A stretch of DNA of 64,000 bases from JAFGPL01 sp963781805 (GCA_963781805.1 CAWAHF010000004.1:1240001-1304000); one strand, 5' to 3'; shown: positions 26,735 to 36,687, counted from the stretch's first letter. Made by a program: numbers and translations. Notes: generated by a model not told the origin, from the sequence alone.

Positions 26735-27556
26735 ATGAAATACGGTAAATTACTCCTGATACTTCTTGTGCCAATTTTATTTAGCTGTAACGGTTATGAA
26801 AAACTGTTAAAGAGCTCAGATTCTAACTTAAAATATAAAAAAGCTTTTGATTATTACAAAAAGGGCGATTTTACAAGGGCAGGTACTCTGTTTGAACAGA
26901 TTGCCCCGTATTTCAAAGGTACTACGAAAGCAGATTCCGTATATTTTTACCAGGCAATGACTTATTTTAAGGAAAATGATTTTATACTTGCCGGACATTC
27001 TTTCAAGATGTTTTCGGAAACATATGGAAACAGTCCGTTTGCAGAAGATGCAACTTATTATGTTGCTTTTTGTTATTACCTGTTGTCACCAAGACCGGAA
27101 TTGGATCAAACGGATACATACAATGCTATTCAGGCATTCAGATTGTTTATGATACGATATCCCAAAAGTCCAAAGAAAGCTGACTGCGAAAAATATATAG
27201 CCGAAATGCGTGATAAGCTGGTTGAAAAATCATTTATCAGCGCTAAACTTTATTTTGATCTTAAGGATTATAAAGCGTCTATTGTTGCTTTACGTAATAG
27301 TCTTTCTGATTATCCTGAAAGCAAGTACCGGGAAGATATCTTTTTTCTGATCCTAAGATCGAATTATTTGCTGGCTTACAACAGTATAGCCAGCAAACAA
27401 AAAGAAAGGTATCAGTCAACCCTTGATGAGTATTATTCATTCATCACTGAATTTCCTGATAGTAAATACAGGAAGGATGCAGATAGAATTTATGAGTCAA
27501 CCTCTAAAATATTAAAACCAGACGCAACAACTTTAAACGATAATAATTTAAACTAA
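26735..27556 (+). CDS. bamD: Outer membrane assembly lipoprotein BamD
   Basis: This 273-residue lipoprotein is of the BamD/YfiO type, part of the BAM complex that folds beta-barrel proteins into the outer membrane. The signal MKYGKLLLILLVPILFSC ends in a lipobox with Cys at about residue 18. TPR-like helix pairs follow (YKKAFDYYKKGDFTRAGTLFEQIAPYF; DSVYFYQAMTYFKENDFILAGHSFKMFSETY). The open frame extends to a TTG at 26708, but that lies in the promoter box, so the ATG at 26735 is chosen. The omega gene begins at the base after its stop codon, so the two form an operon. Confidence 0.92.
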   Translation: MKYGKLLLILLVPILFSCNGYEKLLKSSDSNLKYKKAFDYYKKGDFTRAGTLFEQIAPYFKGTTKADSVYFYQAMTYFKENDFILAGHSFKMFSETYGNSPFAEDATYYVAFCYYLLSPRPELDQTDTYNAIQAFRLFMIRYPKSPKKADCEKYIAEMRDKLVEKSFISAKLYFDLKDYKASIVALRNSLSDYPESKYREDIFFLILRSNYLLAYNSIASKQKERYQSTLDEYYSFITEFPDSKYRKDADRIYESTSKILKPDATTLNDNNLN

Positions 27557-27874
27557 ATGGTAGATTATAAAAAATCAAAAGCTCCGTCAACTACAACCAC
27601 ACGGAATTTGGAAATGCTGGAAGGTAAAACCGGTAATATTTACGAAGGAGTAATGATTTGTTCCAAAAGATCAAATCAGATTTCTGTTGAAATTAAAGAA
27701 GAACTAAACCGGAAGCTCGAGGAATTTGCTAATTATACAGATAATCTTGAAGAGATATTTGAAAACCGAGAACAAATAGAAATTTCTAAGTTTTACGAAC
27801 GCATGCCAAAGCCTACTTTGATTGCTTTGGATGAATTTGAATGTGATCAGATATATTACAAGAAGTCACAGTAA
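27557..27874 (+). CDS. rpoZ: DNA-directed RNA polymerase omega subunit (Bacteroidota type)
   Basis: This 105-residue protein matches the Bacteroidota omega subunit: an N-terminal MVDYKKSKAPSTTTTRN, GNIYEGVMICSKRSNQISVEIK (about residues 29-50), then an acidic helix and FYERMPKPTLIALDEF near the end. Omega binds the beta-prime subunit and aids RNA polymerase assembly. The bamD-omega-coaBC-porD-recN order is well conserved in the phylum and supports the call. It is immediately downstream of bamD and 12 bp before coaBC. Confidence 0.88.
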   Translation: MVDYKKSKAPSTTTTRNLEMLEGKTGNIYEGVMICSKRSNQISVEIKEELNRKLEEFANYTDNLEEIFENREQIEISKFYERMPKPTLIALDEFECDQIYYKKSQ

Positions 27875-27886
27875 TCCTAAGAGTTA

Positions 27887-29107
27887 ATGCTGAAGGGCAA
27901 GAACATAATTCTTTGTGTAACCGGTAGTATAGCAGCGTTTAAGGCTGCTATTCTTGTCAGGTTACTTGTGAAGGAGGAGGCACAGGTAAAAATTATCATG
28001 ACCCGATATGCTGAAGAATTTATAACACCCCTCACCCTTGCAACCCTTTCGAATAATCCTGTATTGACAGAATTTTATAATCCCGAAAACGGAGACTGGA
28101 ACAGTCATGTTGATTTGGGATTATGGGCGGATGCATTGCTCATTGCACCCGCCACAGCTAATACCATTGCAAAAATGGCAAACGGTATTGCAGATAACCT
28201 GTTACTTACCACTTATCTTTCAGCGCGATGTCCCGTATTTGTTGCCCCGGCGATGGATATGGATATGCTGACCCATAAAGCAACCCAGCTAAATATTGAA
28301 AAACTCAAAACGTTTGGAAATATTATTATAGAACCTGCTGTCGGTGAACTGGCGAGCGGTCTGCTGGGCAAAGGACGTATGGAAGAGCCTGAACTAATCA
28401 TGAATGTTCTGCACACCTACTTTGATGAGTCAGGAGTAAAAAAAAAACAAATTCATAAAAAATTAGCCGGCAAGAAAATTCTCATTACTTCAGGGCCTAC
28501 CTTCGAAGCTATTGATCCTGTGAGATATATAGGAAATCATTCATCGGGTAAAATGGGGTTTGCTCTGGCTGAAACACTTGCATCATATAACGCACAAATA
28601 ACTTTAATCAGCGGACCAACATCACAGCATACAAAAAGCAATAATATCAAAATTATTCAGGTGACTTCTGCAGAAGAGATGTTCGAATCGTGTATTTCTT
28701 TTTTCCCGGAATCTGACGGTGCAATCCTTGCTGCCGCTGTTGCTGATTATAAGCCCGTAATAGCCGCCCCCCGGAAAATAAAAAGTTCGTCCGGGAATTT
28801 AACGCTCGAACTTGAACCAACAAAAGATATTGCCAATCATCTGGGAAAAATTAAAAAGGAAAATCAATTTCTTATCGGTTTTGCCCTTGAAACCGATAAC
28901 GAGATTGAAAATGCAAGGAAAAAACTGATATCAAAAAATTTTGATTTTATTGTATTAAATTCTTTAAAGGACAAAGGTGCAGGTTTTCAAACCGACACGA
29001 ACAAGATAACCATTCTCGACAAAAACAATAATTTGGTTAATTTTGAGTTAAAATCTAAAGTAAAAGTTGCAGAAGATATTATTGTTAAACTTACAGAAAT
29101 TATTTGA
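27887..29107 (+). CDS. coaBC: Bifunctional phosphopantothenoylcysteine decarboxylase/synthase
   Basis: This 406-residue enzyme performs two steps of coenzyme A synthesis. The N-terminal CoaC flavoprotein part (about 1-185) has CVTGSIAAFKAA (about 9-20), the active-site His in NSHVDLGLWAD and the clamp motif APAMDMDM. That motif is usually PAMNxxM; here Asp takes the Asn place, as I recall for other Bacteroidota. The C-terminal CoaB part (about 190-406) has ILITSGPTFEAIDPVRYI, NHSSGKMGFALAE, AAAVADYKP and the ending FDFIVLNSL. Pantothenate synthesis genes are not in this window. Confidence 0.95.
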   Translation: MLKGKNIILCVTGSIAAFKAAILVRLLVKEEAQVKIIMTRYAEEFITPLTLATLSNNPVLTEFYNPENGDWNSHVDLGLWADALLIAPATANTIAKMANGIADNLLLTTYLSARCPVFVAPAMDMDMLTHKATQLNIEKLKTFGNIIIEPAVGELASGLLGKGRMEEPELIMNVLHTYFDESGVKKKQIHKKLAGKKILITSGPTFEAIDPVRYIGNHSSGKMGFALAETLASYNAQITLISGPTSQHTKSNNIKIIQVTSAEEMFESCISFFPESDGAILAAAVADYKPVIAAPRKIKSSSGNLTLELEPTKDIANHLGKIKKENQFLIGFALETDNEIENARKKLISKNFDFIVLNSLKDKGAGFQTDTNKITILDKNNNLVNFELKSKVKVAEDIIVKLTEII

Positions 29108-29111
29108 GAAG

Positions 29112-30017
29112 ATGCGTCGGTTATTTATCATCCTGTTCATCGGTCTGTCGGCACTAACTGCAAAAAGTCAGGAGCTAATCTGTAATGTTCAGGTAGTTAC
29201 ACAACAGATACAAGGCACCAATAAACAAGTATTCCAGACGTTGCAGTCTGCAATGAATGAATTTATAAATAACACCTCCTGGACAGGACAGAGTTTCGCA
29301 GTAAACGAGCGAATTGAGTGTACCATGTTATTTAATCTTAAAGAACAGGTGAGTGTGGATGAATATAAAGGTACATTGCAAATTCAGTCAAGACGTCCGG
29401 TTTTTAACTCTTCAATGAATTCGGTAATGCTTAATTATGTTGATAATGATCTTCAATTTAAATATGTTGAATTCCAGCCGCTTGAATTTAGCGAAACTTC
29501 CAATCTTTCAAATCTGACCTCACTGCTCGCATACTATGCATATATCATCATTGGCATGGATTACGATTCCTTCTCACTTGAAGGAGGAACACCATATTTT
29601 CAGAAGGCAGAAAAAATTGTGAATAATGCACAAAATGCCCAGGAAAAAGGATGGCGTGCCAGTGAAAGCACAGGTCGCAAAAATCGTTATTGGCTAATTA
29701 ATAATATTTTAAATGAAGATTTTACCCCTGTTCGTGAATTCATCTATAAATACCACCGTTTAGGTCTGGACCGGATGTATGAAAAAACCAACGAAGCCAG
29801 AGCCGACATAGCAACAGATCTTCAACTGCTACAAAAAGTTTCACGCGAAAAACCTGATCCTTTTATGTATTATTTACACGTGGTGCTCGACGCTAAATCT
29901 GATGAGCTGGTAAATATTTTTAAAGAATCCTTCCAGGATGAAAAAACCAGGGTTTTTACATTGCTATCCGAATTAGATCCCTCGCATAGTACTAAATACG
30001 AACAAATAGTAAAGTAA
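29112..30017 (+). CDS. porD: DUF4835 protein, type IX secretion protein PorD
   Basis: This 301-residue exported protein has signal MRRLFIILFIGLSALTAKSQE from the ATG at 29112; a longer in-frame start at 29067 overlaps coaBC by 41 bases and is less likely. Then comes ELICNVQVVTQQIQGTNKQVFQTLQ and a long alpha/beta body, matching the DUF4835 family known as PorD in the type IX secretion literature. Its exact job in the T9SS is unclear, but it is conserved between coaBC and recN across Bacteroidota, as here. T9SS cargo in this window (DUF1501 protein, gliding-type protein) is consistent. Confidence 0.85.
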   Translation: MRRLFIILFIGLSALTAKSQELICNVQVVTQQIQGTNKQVFQTLQSAMNEFINNTSWTGQSFAVNERIECTMLFNLKEQVSVDEYKGTLQIQSRRPVFNSSMNSVMLNYVDNDLQFKYVEFQPLEFSETSNLSNLTSLLAYYAYIIIGMDYDSFSLEGGTPYFQKAEKIVNNAQNAQEKGWRASESTGRKNRYWLINNILNEDFTPVREFIYKYHRLGLDRMYEKTNEARADIATDLQLLQKVSREKPDPFMYYLHVVLDAKSDELVNIFKESFQDEKTRVFTLLSELDPSHSTKYEQIVK

Positions 30018-30187
30018 TTCTATCTTTCCCTAAGTGCCTCATTCGCATTATTCGTCTGCCGGAATATTAATTCTATATGCCTGCACCCGAATTGTTTAAA
30101 ACCTTTTCATATTTAATGCCATGATTTTAAGCCTGATTTATTTCTTTTTAGTTAATTTTAGACGCAGGAAACCTATTTGTCTGTCAG

Positions 30188-31843
30188 ATGCTAAAATCAT
30201 TATATATAGATAATTATGCATTGATCGATAACCTAAAGATCGATTTTAACAAAGGTCTATCGATAATTACGGGAGAGACGGGTGCAGGAAAATCAATATT
30301 AATGGGAGCGCTTTCGCTGATATTGGGAAAGAGAGCAGATACAACCGTCTTGCAGGATAATTCAAAAAAATGCGTTGTAGAAGGGGTTTTTAATATTACC
30401 GATTACCATCTTGATCCCTTTTTTAAAGAAAATGATCTTGAATATGATAATCATACGATTATCCGGAGAGAAATTGGCGCAAATGGTAAATCGCGTGCTT
30501 TTATCAATGATACACCCGTTACTCTTGATATTCTCGGGAGCCTGACCATAAAGCTTATAGATATTCATTCCCAGCACGAAAATCTGGCGCTGAACGATAG
30601 CATTTTTCAACTAAAAGTGATTGATAATTATGGGAATCACCAGGTATTGCTGGAAGATTATAAAAATTCTTACCATCAATACAGGAAATTGCTGCAGGAA
30701 TATAATGATATTATTTCGGATGCTGAAAAAAATAAAGCCGATTTTGACTACTTCCAGTTCCAGTATAACCAGCTGGCAGAAGCCAAACTGCAGGTAAATG
30801 AACAGGAACATCTTGAACTTGATCAGGAGCAGCTTACGCATGCGGTTGAAATTAAATCAAACCTGTTGGAATCTTCCGATTTAATTGGAGAAGATGAAAA
30901 CGGTTTAATCTCCAGATTCAGAATGTTGCAATCGAATGTTACCCGCTTAATAAAGTTTTTACCCGAAACCGATATGGTTGCTCAACGAATTGATAGTATT
31001 TATATTGAACTAAAAGATATTTATACAGAATTAGAAAATCTGAATAACCGTATTACAGATGATCCTGATCGTTTGGAATATGTGAATAATCGATTGGATT
31101 TAATATACTCGCTGATGCAAAAACATCATGTGAATACGGTAAATGAATTGCTGGAATTAGAGAGCAATCTGAAAATGAAGCTCACTGATATCTCCAACAT
31201 CGATTTCAGGTTAGAAGAATTGGCAAAAAAAGTTGCACAAGCGAAAGAGCAACTTGAAACCAAGGCAAAAAAAATCACCTCTGAACGAACCTTAAAATTT
31301 CCGGAAATCCAGAAAAAAGTAACAGGCATTTTGCAGGATCTTGGAATTCCGAACGCAACTTACATCCTTCAGCACAAAATTCTTGAAGATTTTACTCCTC
31401 ATGGAAAGGATTTTATCCAGTTTCTTTTCAGCGCCAATAAAAATACGCAACCCCTGGAAATATCAAAAATCGCTTCAGGAGGGGAATTATCACGATTTAT
31501 GCTGGCAATAAAATCTCTTATCTCAGATTCAATGGGTTTACCCACCATAATCTTCGATGAAATAGATACCGGAGTTTCCGGCGAAATTGCCGATAAGGTG
31601 GGAAACATAATTAAGAACATGTCCAGGGGAATGCAGGTTATAAACATCACCCACCTGCCCCAGGTTGCCAGTAAAGGAGATTATCATTACCTGGTATATA
31701 AAACCGAAGATGTTCAAAACACTCGGACTCTTATCAAACTTCTTACACCGGATGAAAGGCATCTGGAAATTGCTAAAATGTTAAGTGGAAAAGAGTTAAC
31801 CGAAGCCGCAAAAGAGAACGCCAGAGAACTGCTGAAGAATTAA
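30188..31843 (+). CDS. recN: DNA repair protein RecN
   Basis: This 551-residue SMC-like ATPase acts in double-strand break repair. Walker A is GETGAGKS (about residues 28-35), a long coiled-coil middle covers about 150-350, the ABC signature is SGGELSRFMLAIK (about 422-434) and Walker B follows in TIIFDEIDTG (about 449-458), then NITHLPQVAS. The layout and length fit bacterial RecN. It is separated from porD by 170 bp and may have its own promoter. Confidence 0.95.
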   Translation: MLKSLYIDNYALIDNLKIDFNKGLSIITGETGAGKSILMGALSLILGKRADTTVLQDNSKKCVVEGVFNITDYHLDPFFKENDLEYDNHTIIRREIGANGKSRAFINDTPVTLDILGSLTIKLIDIHSQHENLALNDSIFQLKVIDNYGNHQVLLEDYKNSYHQYRKLLQEYNDIISDAEKNKADFDYFQFQYNQLAEAKLQVNEQEHLELDQEQLTHAVEIKSNLLESSDLIGEDENGLISRFRMLQSNVTRLIKFLPETDMVAQRIDSIYIELKDIYTELENLNNRITDDPDRLEYVNNRLDLIYSLMQKHHVNTVNELLELESNLKMKLTDISNIDFRLEELAKKVAQAKEQLETKAKKITSERTLKFPEIQKKVTGILQDLGIPNATYILQHKILEDFTPHGKDFIQFLFSANKNTQPLEISKIASGGELSRFMLAIKSLISDSMGLPTIIFDEIDTGVSGEIADKVGNIIKNMSRGMQVINITHLPQVASKGDYHYLVYKTEDVQNTRTLIKLLTPDERHLEIAKMLSGKELTEAAKENARELLKN

Positions 31844-31914
31844 GATTTCCTGGAGTTTATGTTTACTTACGTTGAATAATATGTATTATTTCCCTGATAT
31901 ATGCCAAGGTTTTA

Positions 31915-33255
31915 TTATTCCGTTTCCTCAAGCATCACATGATTTACTTTTACGTTTTTTATCGTAAAGTTATTGACCAGGTTTTTGTTAATATCGCCTT
32001 TCCTGGCCACGATGTTCAAATTCTCAAAAGTGAAATTACTTAACCTGTCGTATTTGCTAATTTCAACATCGAATAATATGCTGCATTTCAAATCAATATT
32101 TCTTAACACAATATTATCGGAATATGAGAGAGGTATATCTTTTCTGCCTTTTAAATCGAAAAACTGCCGCCAGGGTTTGATAAAAATAAGACTGTATGCT
32201 TCTCCTTTAATATTTTCAATCGTAATATATTCGTATTTCTGCGGAGTATCCGGTCTCATTTTTAACCATAATACCCGCATGGCATCTCTAATAATGCAAT
32301 TTCGCATCAGAATATTTCTATCGTGAATAGACTCGCTGCCGCATGTCAGAGCCGAGTGACAAAAGCCAAATTCACAATCTTCTATAATAATATTCAAATT
32401 TTCACCATTAGCAGTGTCGGTATCTGCCCATGGACCCTTTCCGCCCTTTAGTGCAATAGCATCATCGTTTACCGACATATAACATCCTTTAATTAAAATA
32501 TTTGTGCATGCATCGATATCTACAGCATCTGTACTTGGGGCTTTTACCGGGCTTGCGGGAGAAAAAATATTGAGATTTAACAGTTTTACATAATTACATT
32601 TGTAATAGTGGCTTGTCCAGAAACCTGCATTCTGAAGCTTAACATCTTGTATTTGAACATTATTGCAATTCCAAATAAAGATCAGTTTTGGTCTGGAAAC
32701 TTCCAGATTGGTACAGTTTTTATTTGAATCTCTGCATGCCCAGAAAGCTTGCCAGAATTTAAGTCCGTTTCCATCAATGGTGCCCTTGCCCGAAATTGTG
32801 AAACCATTTACACCGTATGCATTTACCAGGGCAGGAAAATATTCAATGTTCTGACCTTCCATTCTTGAGGGCATCATGGGATAGTCAGCAATGTTGTCGG
32901 ATCCTTTCAGAACCGCTCCTTCCGATAGATACAGGTGTGTCTTGGGTTTAAAAAATAATGCCCCACTTAAATAGATACCTTTCGGAATTATAACAACACC
33001 CCCACCCTGTTTATATGCATCGTTAATGGCATTTTGTATAGCACCGGTTTGCAAAATTAAACTATCGTCTACAGCCCCAAAATCTGTAATCACATAGGCT
33101 TTACCCAGTCCGGATAATTGAACTTTTGTTGTATCCGAAAACCAGTCAGGAATGATGGTTCCGTCAGGAAAGAAAGTATCCTTTTCAGTTTGTGCTGAAC
33201 AACCTTGCAGGAATAAATAAAGTACTGCTGTCAGAGTAAAAAAATATTTCATCAT
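31915..33255 (-). CDS. GH28 family (polygalacturonase-like) lipoprotein
   Basis: This 446-residue exported lipoprotein has signal MMKYFFTLTAVLYLFLQGC with lipobox Cys at about residue 19. The body is a right-handed beta-helix of the glycoside hydrolase 28 type: ITDFGAVDDS near the start, STDAVDIDACTN (the NTD region, about 243-254) and SVNDDAIALKGG (the DD pair, about 264-275). The usual GHG is replaced by GFCHSALTCGSES and the RIK region by LWLKM, so the substrate may not be plain polygalacturonate. It hydrolyses pectin-like or rhamnogalacturonan-type linkages by family. It stands alone, convergent with recN. Confidence 0.88.
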   Translation of the reverse strand: MMKYFFTLTAVLYLFLQGCSAQTEKDTFFPDGTIIPDWFSDTTKVQLSGLGKAYVITDFGAVDDSLILQTGAIQNAINDAYKQGGGVVIIPKGIYLSGALFFKPKTHLYLSEGAVLKGSDNIADYPMMPSRMEGQNIEYFPALVNAYGVNGFTISGKGTIDGNGLKFWQAFWACRDSNKNCTNLEVSRPKLIFIWNCNNVQIQDVKLQNAGFWTSHYYKCNYVKLLNLNIFSPASPVKAPSTDAVDIDACTNILIKGCYMSVNDDAIALKGGKGPWADTDTANGENLNIIIEDCEFGFCHSALTCGSESIHDRNILMRNCIIRDAMRVLWLKMRPDTPQKYEYITIENIKGEAYSLIFIKPWRQFFDLKGRKDIPLSYSDNIVLRNIDLKCSILFDVEISKYDRLSNFTFENLNIVARKGDINKNLVNNFTIKNVKVNHVMLEETE

Positions 33256-33519
33256 TTAGGAATTAATCGTTAAAAAAAAATTAGTGGCTGTCAATTTTTT
33301 TATTTGTAACATAATGGCATTCAAATTTCTTTTGGAATAATAAGAATTGATCCGGCTGCAAAATCATGGATTGCACTCCTGTTAACATTAAATGTAATGG
33401 TAAGGAATCATAAGCAATAAATTTCATTATAGTTACATAAAAACCCAGGCATTGCAAGAATATCAGAATGCACAATTTGCATCACTTTATTGAACTAATC
33501 GTAAATATTTTTGTGTTAA

Positions 33520-34971
33520 CTATTTCTTCCCCGATTCTTTATTCGGTTGGTTATCTTTTTTCTCTGTCTTTGTTTCAGCTTTTTCCAACTTGGTTTTATT
33601 GTCTTCCTTGTCTGAAGGATTTCCTTTCAAAAAATCTGGAAGTTCCATACCGGCCTGTTTAAATAAATCCTGTAGGGGCGGTAACGCACTCATCATACTT
33701 GAAAAGAAATTTGCAGTAGAAGAGCTTTTCCCGTCCTTACCTCCCGTATCCCAAACCGTTACCTTGTCAATTTTAAGGTTCTTAATTGCTTCAACCTGAA
33801 TTTTAACCAGATCCGGCAATTTATCAACGATCATCATCATCACAGCCTTTTGAGGATCATTACTTGCTGCTTTAACAAGTTTCTCAAAACCATTAGCCTG
33901 CATACTCAGTATTTCATATAATCCTTTAGCCTGAGCTTCCATTTTCATATAGATGGCATCCGCATCTCCCTTTGCATGCCTCCTGGTTTGTTCAGCTATC
34001 GCTTCAGCAGCAATTTCAATTTTTTGTTTGTCAATTTGTGTAGGAATGATTATATCAGCTATCTGGGTGGCTTTTTCTTTTTCCGAACGACTCATCTCAG
34101 CTTCTTTTTCGGCAGCATATGCTTCTTCGAGTGCCTTTGCCTGGCTCACTTTTTCGGCAGCCACGGCTTTTCTTTCAGCCTCCGCTTCTCTTTCTCTTCT
34201 GGTGGCATTTGAATTGGCTATCTGAATTAATGCATCGTTTTCACCGGAAACGGCATTGGCATTGGCGGATGCTACCTGAATTCTCTGATCTTTCATGGCA
34301 TTCGCTTCTCCAATGGAACCATCGCGATTTTTCTCTGCCACACTTTTTTTCGCGTCGTTAATAGCTTTGGCAGCAGCTTCTTTTCCTAAAGCTTCAATAT
34401 AACCTGATTCATCGTTAATATCGGTAACATTAACATTTATCAATTTTAATCCGACTTTTTTTAATTCAGCCTCCACATTTCTGGAAACGGCATCTAAAAA
34501 CAGATCCCTGTTACTATTAATTTCTTCGATATCCATTGTGGCGACCACTAAACGTAATTGGCCGAATATAATATCTTTTGCTAAATTACTGATTTCCTGT
34601 TGAGTCAATCCGAGCAGTCTTTCGGCTGCATTGGTCATTACACCGGGCTCAGTGGTAATACCTACGGTAAATATCGAAGGTACATCTACCCTGATATTTT
34701 GCTTGCTTAGCGCATTTTTCAGGTTTATTTCAATTGAAATGGGGGTTAAATCCAAAAAAACATAGTCTTGTATCACGGGCCATATAAAAGCTGCACCTCC
34801 ATGAATGCACCTCGATGAAAGGGATTCAGCCTCCTTACTTTTACCTACTTTTCCATAAATTACCAGGATACGGTCAGAGGGACATCTTTTGTAGCGTCTA
34901 AGAAAAGTGACAATTAAAATAAATACAAACAATATGGCCAACGTGACCACCAAAACTAAATATTGTTCCAT
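33520..34971 (-). CDS. Flotillin-like SPFH domain membrane protein
   Basis: This 483-residue protein has one N-terminal membrane segment (about residues 6-24), an SPFH/band 7 domain (about 28-210) and a long Ala/Glu-rich coiled coil (about 200-340, many AEAE/EAEAERKAVAAEK runs). It has a poorly ordered, Lys- and Glu-rich tail that ends NQPNKESGKK. This is the FloT/YqiK/flotillin pattern: scaffolds of membrane microdomains. The companion NfeD-like gene lies 13 bp upstream, a pairing conserved from bacilli to Bacteroidota. The role is inferred from the family only. Confidence 0.92.
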   Translation of the reverse strand: MEQYLVLVVTLAILFVFILIVTFLRRYKRCPSDRILVIYGKVGKSKEAESLSSRCIHGGAAFIWPVIQDYVFLDLTPISIEINLKNALSKQNIRVDVPSIFTVGITTEPGVMTNAAERLLGLTQQEISNLAKDIIFGQLRLVVATMDIEEINSNRDLFLDAVSRNVEAELKKVGLKLINVNVTDINDESGYIEALGKEAAAKAINDAKKSVAEKNRDGSIGEANAMKDQRIQVASANANAVSGENDALIQIANSNATRREREAEAERKAVAAEKVSQAKALEEAYAAEKEAEMSRSEKEKATQIADIIIPTQIDKQKIEIAAEAIAEQTRRHAKGDADAIYMKMEAQAKGLYEILSMQANGFEKLVKAASNDPQKAVMMMIVDKLPDLVKIQVEAIKNLKIDKVTVWDTGGKDGKSSSTANFFSSMMSALPPLQDLFKQAGMELPDFLKGNPSDKEDNKTKLEKAETKTEKKDNQPNKESGKK

Positions 34972-34984
34972 TTTTTGTAAGGTT

Positions 34985-35572
34985 TTATTGTTTTTTCACA
35001 AGTAATATTTCATTATTAATAACATTAATCACTTCAATAACCGCACCGGTTTTAATTTCTTCAATATCATCTGTAATTGCATCAAGCGTCTGAAATCCCT
35101 GAACATTCACCTGAACTTTACCCATGCCATTCCTCCTGGATGGAATGTGGAGATATACTGTGCCAATTTTTCCGATTGCATTCATTAAATTTAACGTAGT
35201 GTCTTCAGTAAGTTTCCCAAGATAATACATTAGAGAGGCCATAATAACCATCATTGTCAAACCTGCTATTACAGAAATTACAATAGTAATTCCGATATTT
35301 TTACCCCCATGAAGCAAGGCTATACCTGTCCATCCGAAAATAGCAAAAAAGCCAACCAGGTTTTTAATACTCAGGAATTGAAATCCAATACCTTGATCAT
35401 GTTCAAACGATACATCATGGTCTGCTGCATCAGCAATGTGATCCACATCTCCGCCAAAAAAAGTTAGGATTAATTGTACAATAAATACCACCATAAAGGG
35501 AACAGCAACCAACCAATATAATTTTTCGGGGCTGCTCATTGCATGCCACCAGGTATCAAATGAGAATTCCAT
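34985..35572 (-). CDS. NfeD-like membrane protein, flotillin partner
   Basis: This 195-residue membrane protein has hydrophobic segments at about residues 18-40, 72-89 and 93-117, then a soluble OB-fold domain (about 125-195) with GKIGTVYLHIPSRRNGMGKVQVNVQG and a Leu/Val-rich ending. This is the NfeD1b/YuaF arrangement without the protease domain. Such proteins bind or organise flotillins. The gene starts the two-gene operon with the flotillin. Confidence 0.85.
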   Translation of the reverse strand: MEFSFDTWWHAMSSPEKLYWLVAVPFMVVFIVQLILTFFGGDVDHIADAADHDVSFEHDQGIGFQFLSIKNLVGFFAIFGWTGIALLHGGKNIGITIVISVIAGLTMMVIMASLMYYLGKLTEDTTLNLMNAIGKIGTVYLHIPSRRNGMGKVQVNVQGFQTLDAITDDIEEIKTGAVIEVINVINNEILLVKKQ

Positions 35573-36129
35573 AGGTTCAGGTTTTTAGAATATAAATATA
35601 TCTATTTTTTCCAGATTGTGAAAAAAAACTCCCTAAAAAGTAGATGAGTTTACCCTAAATTACTATCTCATAAATACGAAGAGCAAATTCGATAGTTAAC
35701 TTTTTTATTTATGGCAAATGGATAAATATTATTTGTGTGTTTTCTGAGCAAAAAATTGTCTGCCCCGTATTACCGGTATTCATAATACTTTGATCCCGCA
35801 AATACTCTGAAAAATACAGCCATTATTATATTATCAATCAGTAATGTCCGACTAAATTATTTGTTTATCCACTACGTGGAATAGGATCTTTACTTTATTG
35901 CTTTATTACAACACTTTATTTTCCCGCTTTATAGCGGGACAGGCTCTACGGAGAATTTCCGCGTAGCGGATTAGGAATTGTAGAAAAAAATAACCCCAAA
36001 GGCAGTGATACCTCGTAGAGGTTCTACAAAATAAAATGTATAAAGATTATAAAAGCATTTAGTCGGTCAGTAGTGATTATCAATGATTATCTGATGCAAT
36101 TTCCTCTAAAAAGCAGATCAGGTTAAGGT
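35573..36129. other. Intergenic region with MITE-like element
   Basis: These 557 bp between the NfeD-like gene and the GNAT gene have no credible ORF. The left 270 bp are AT-rich and unremarkable. The right part contains a 224-bp inverted-repeat element (35844-36067). Confidence 0.6.
35844..36067. mobile_element. MITE-like element with 10-bp inverted ends
   Basis: A perfect 10-bp core inverted repeat, ccgactaaat at 35848-35857 and atttagtcgg at 36057-36066, bounds about 220 bp with no ORF. The sequence cagta occurs directly outside each end (35839-35843 and 36068-36072), a likely 5-bp target duplication. Inside are smaller hairpins: cccgctttatagcggg, tccgcgtagcgga, and cctcgtagagg. The layout is that of a non-autonomous transposable element or the collapsed ends of an IS. 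No transposase is present in the window. Confidence 0.6.
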
Positions 36130-36687
36130 TTAAATTTCCTTTTGATAGGCTACTACATCCAACACCCTATTAAATTTCTCACCTACATTTTTAAAGTGTG
36201 CACATTTGGTATAGCCGGCTTTTTCAAACAGTACAATACTTGGGGTATTCTCCCCGGTAATAATTCCGATGAGGTTTTTTAGCCCTTCTTCTTTAGCTGT
36301 TTTTTCAAGGTGTTTCAGTGCTGTTTTTCCGATTCCTTTACCACAAAATTCAGGTTTAAGATAAACGGTAATTTCAGCGGTCCTATCATAGGCTTGTCGT
36401 TTCTTATAATTGGTAAGCAGGCAATACCCGGCAATTTCATCATTAGAGTATATTAGATAAGACTTATACAACGGGTGATCAATATACACAAAATCATTCA
36501 GATGATCTAAAGATATGGGGCCGGTATGAAAAGTAGCTGTAGAATTTTCGATATACCAGTCGTAAATTTTTTTCACCTCCGGTAAATCAGGTAGTTTTAT
36601 TTCTACAAATATTATATCTGGGTTCACAGATTTCAATTCGCATAAAGTATTGATTTCAAAATTAAAAAAAGATTTTTGAACACTCAA
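36130..36687 (-). CDS. GNAT family N-acetyltransferase
   Basis: This 185-residue acetyltransferase is of the phosphinothricin/methionine sulfoximine type. Motif A is AEITVYLKPEFCGKGIGKTALKHL, with the acetyl-CoA loop about residues 113-122. NTPSIVLFEKAGYTKCAHF and a C-terminal DVVAYQKE follow, all close to the PAT (Pat/Bar-like) group. The natural substrate is unknown; relatives acetylate amino acid analogues or detoxify them. Its first codons lie about 50 bp after the rel gene, so the two may be cotranscribed. Confidence 0.85.
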   Translation of the reverse strand: MSVQKSFFNFEINTLCELKSVNPDIIFVEIKLPDLPEVKKIYDWYIENSTATFHTGPISLDHLNDFVYIDHPLYKSYLIYSNDEIAGYCLLTNYKKRQAYDRTAEITVYLKPEFCGKGIGKTALKHLEKTAKEEGLKNLIGIITGENTPSIVLFEKAGYTKCAHFKNVGEKFNRVLDVVAYQKEI

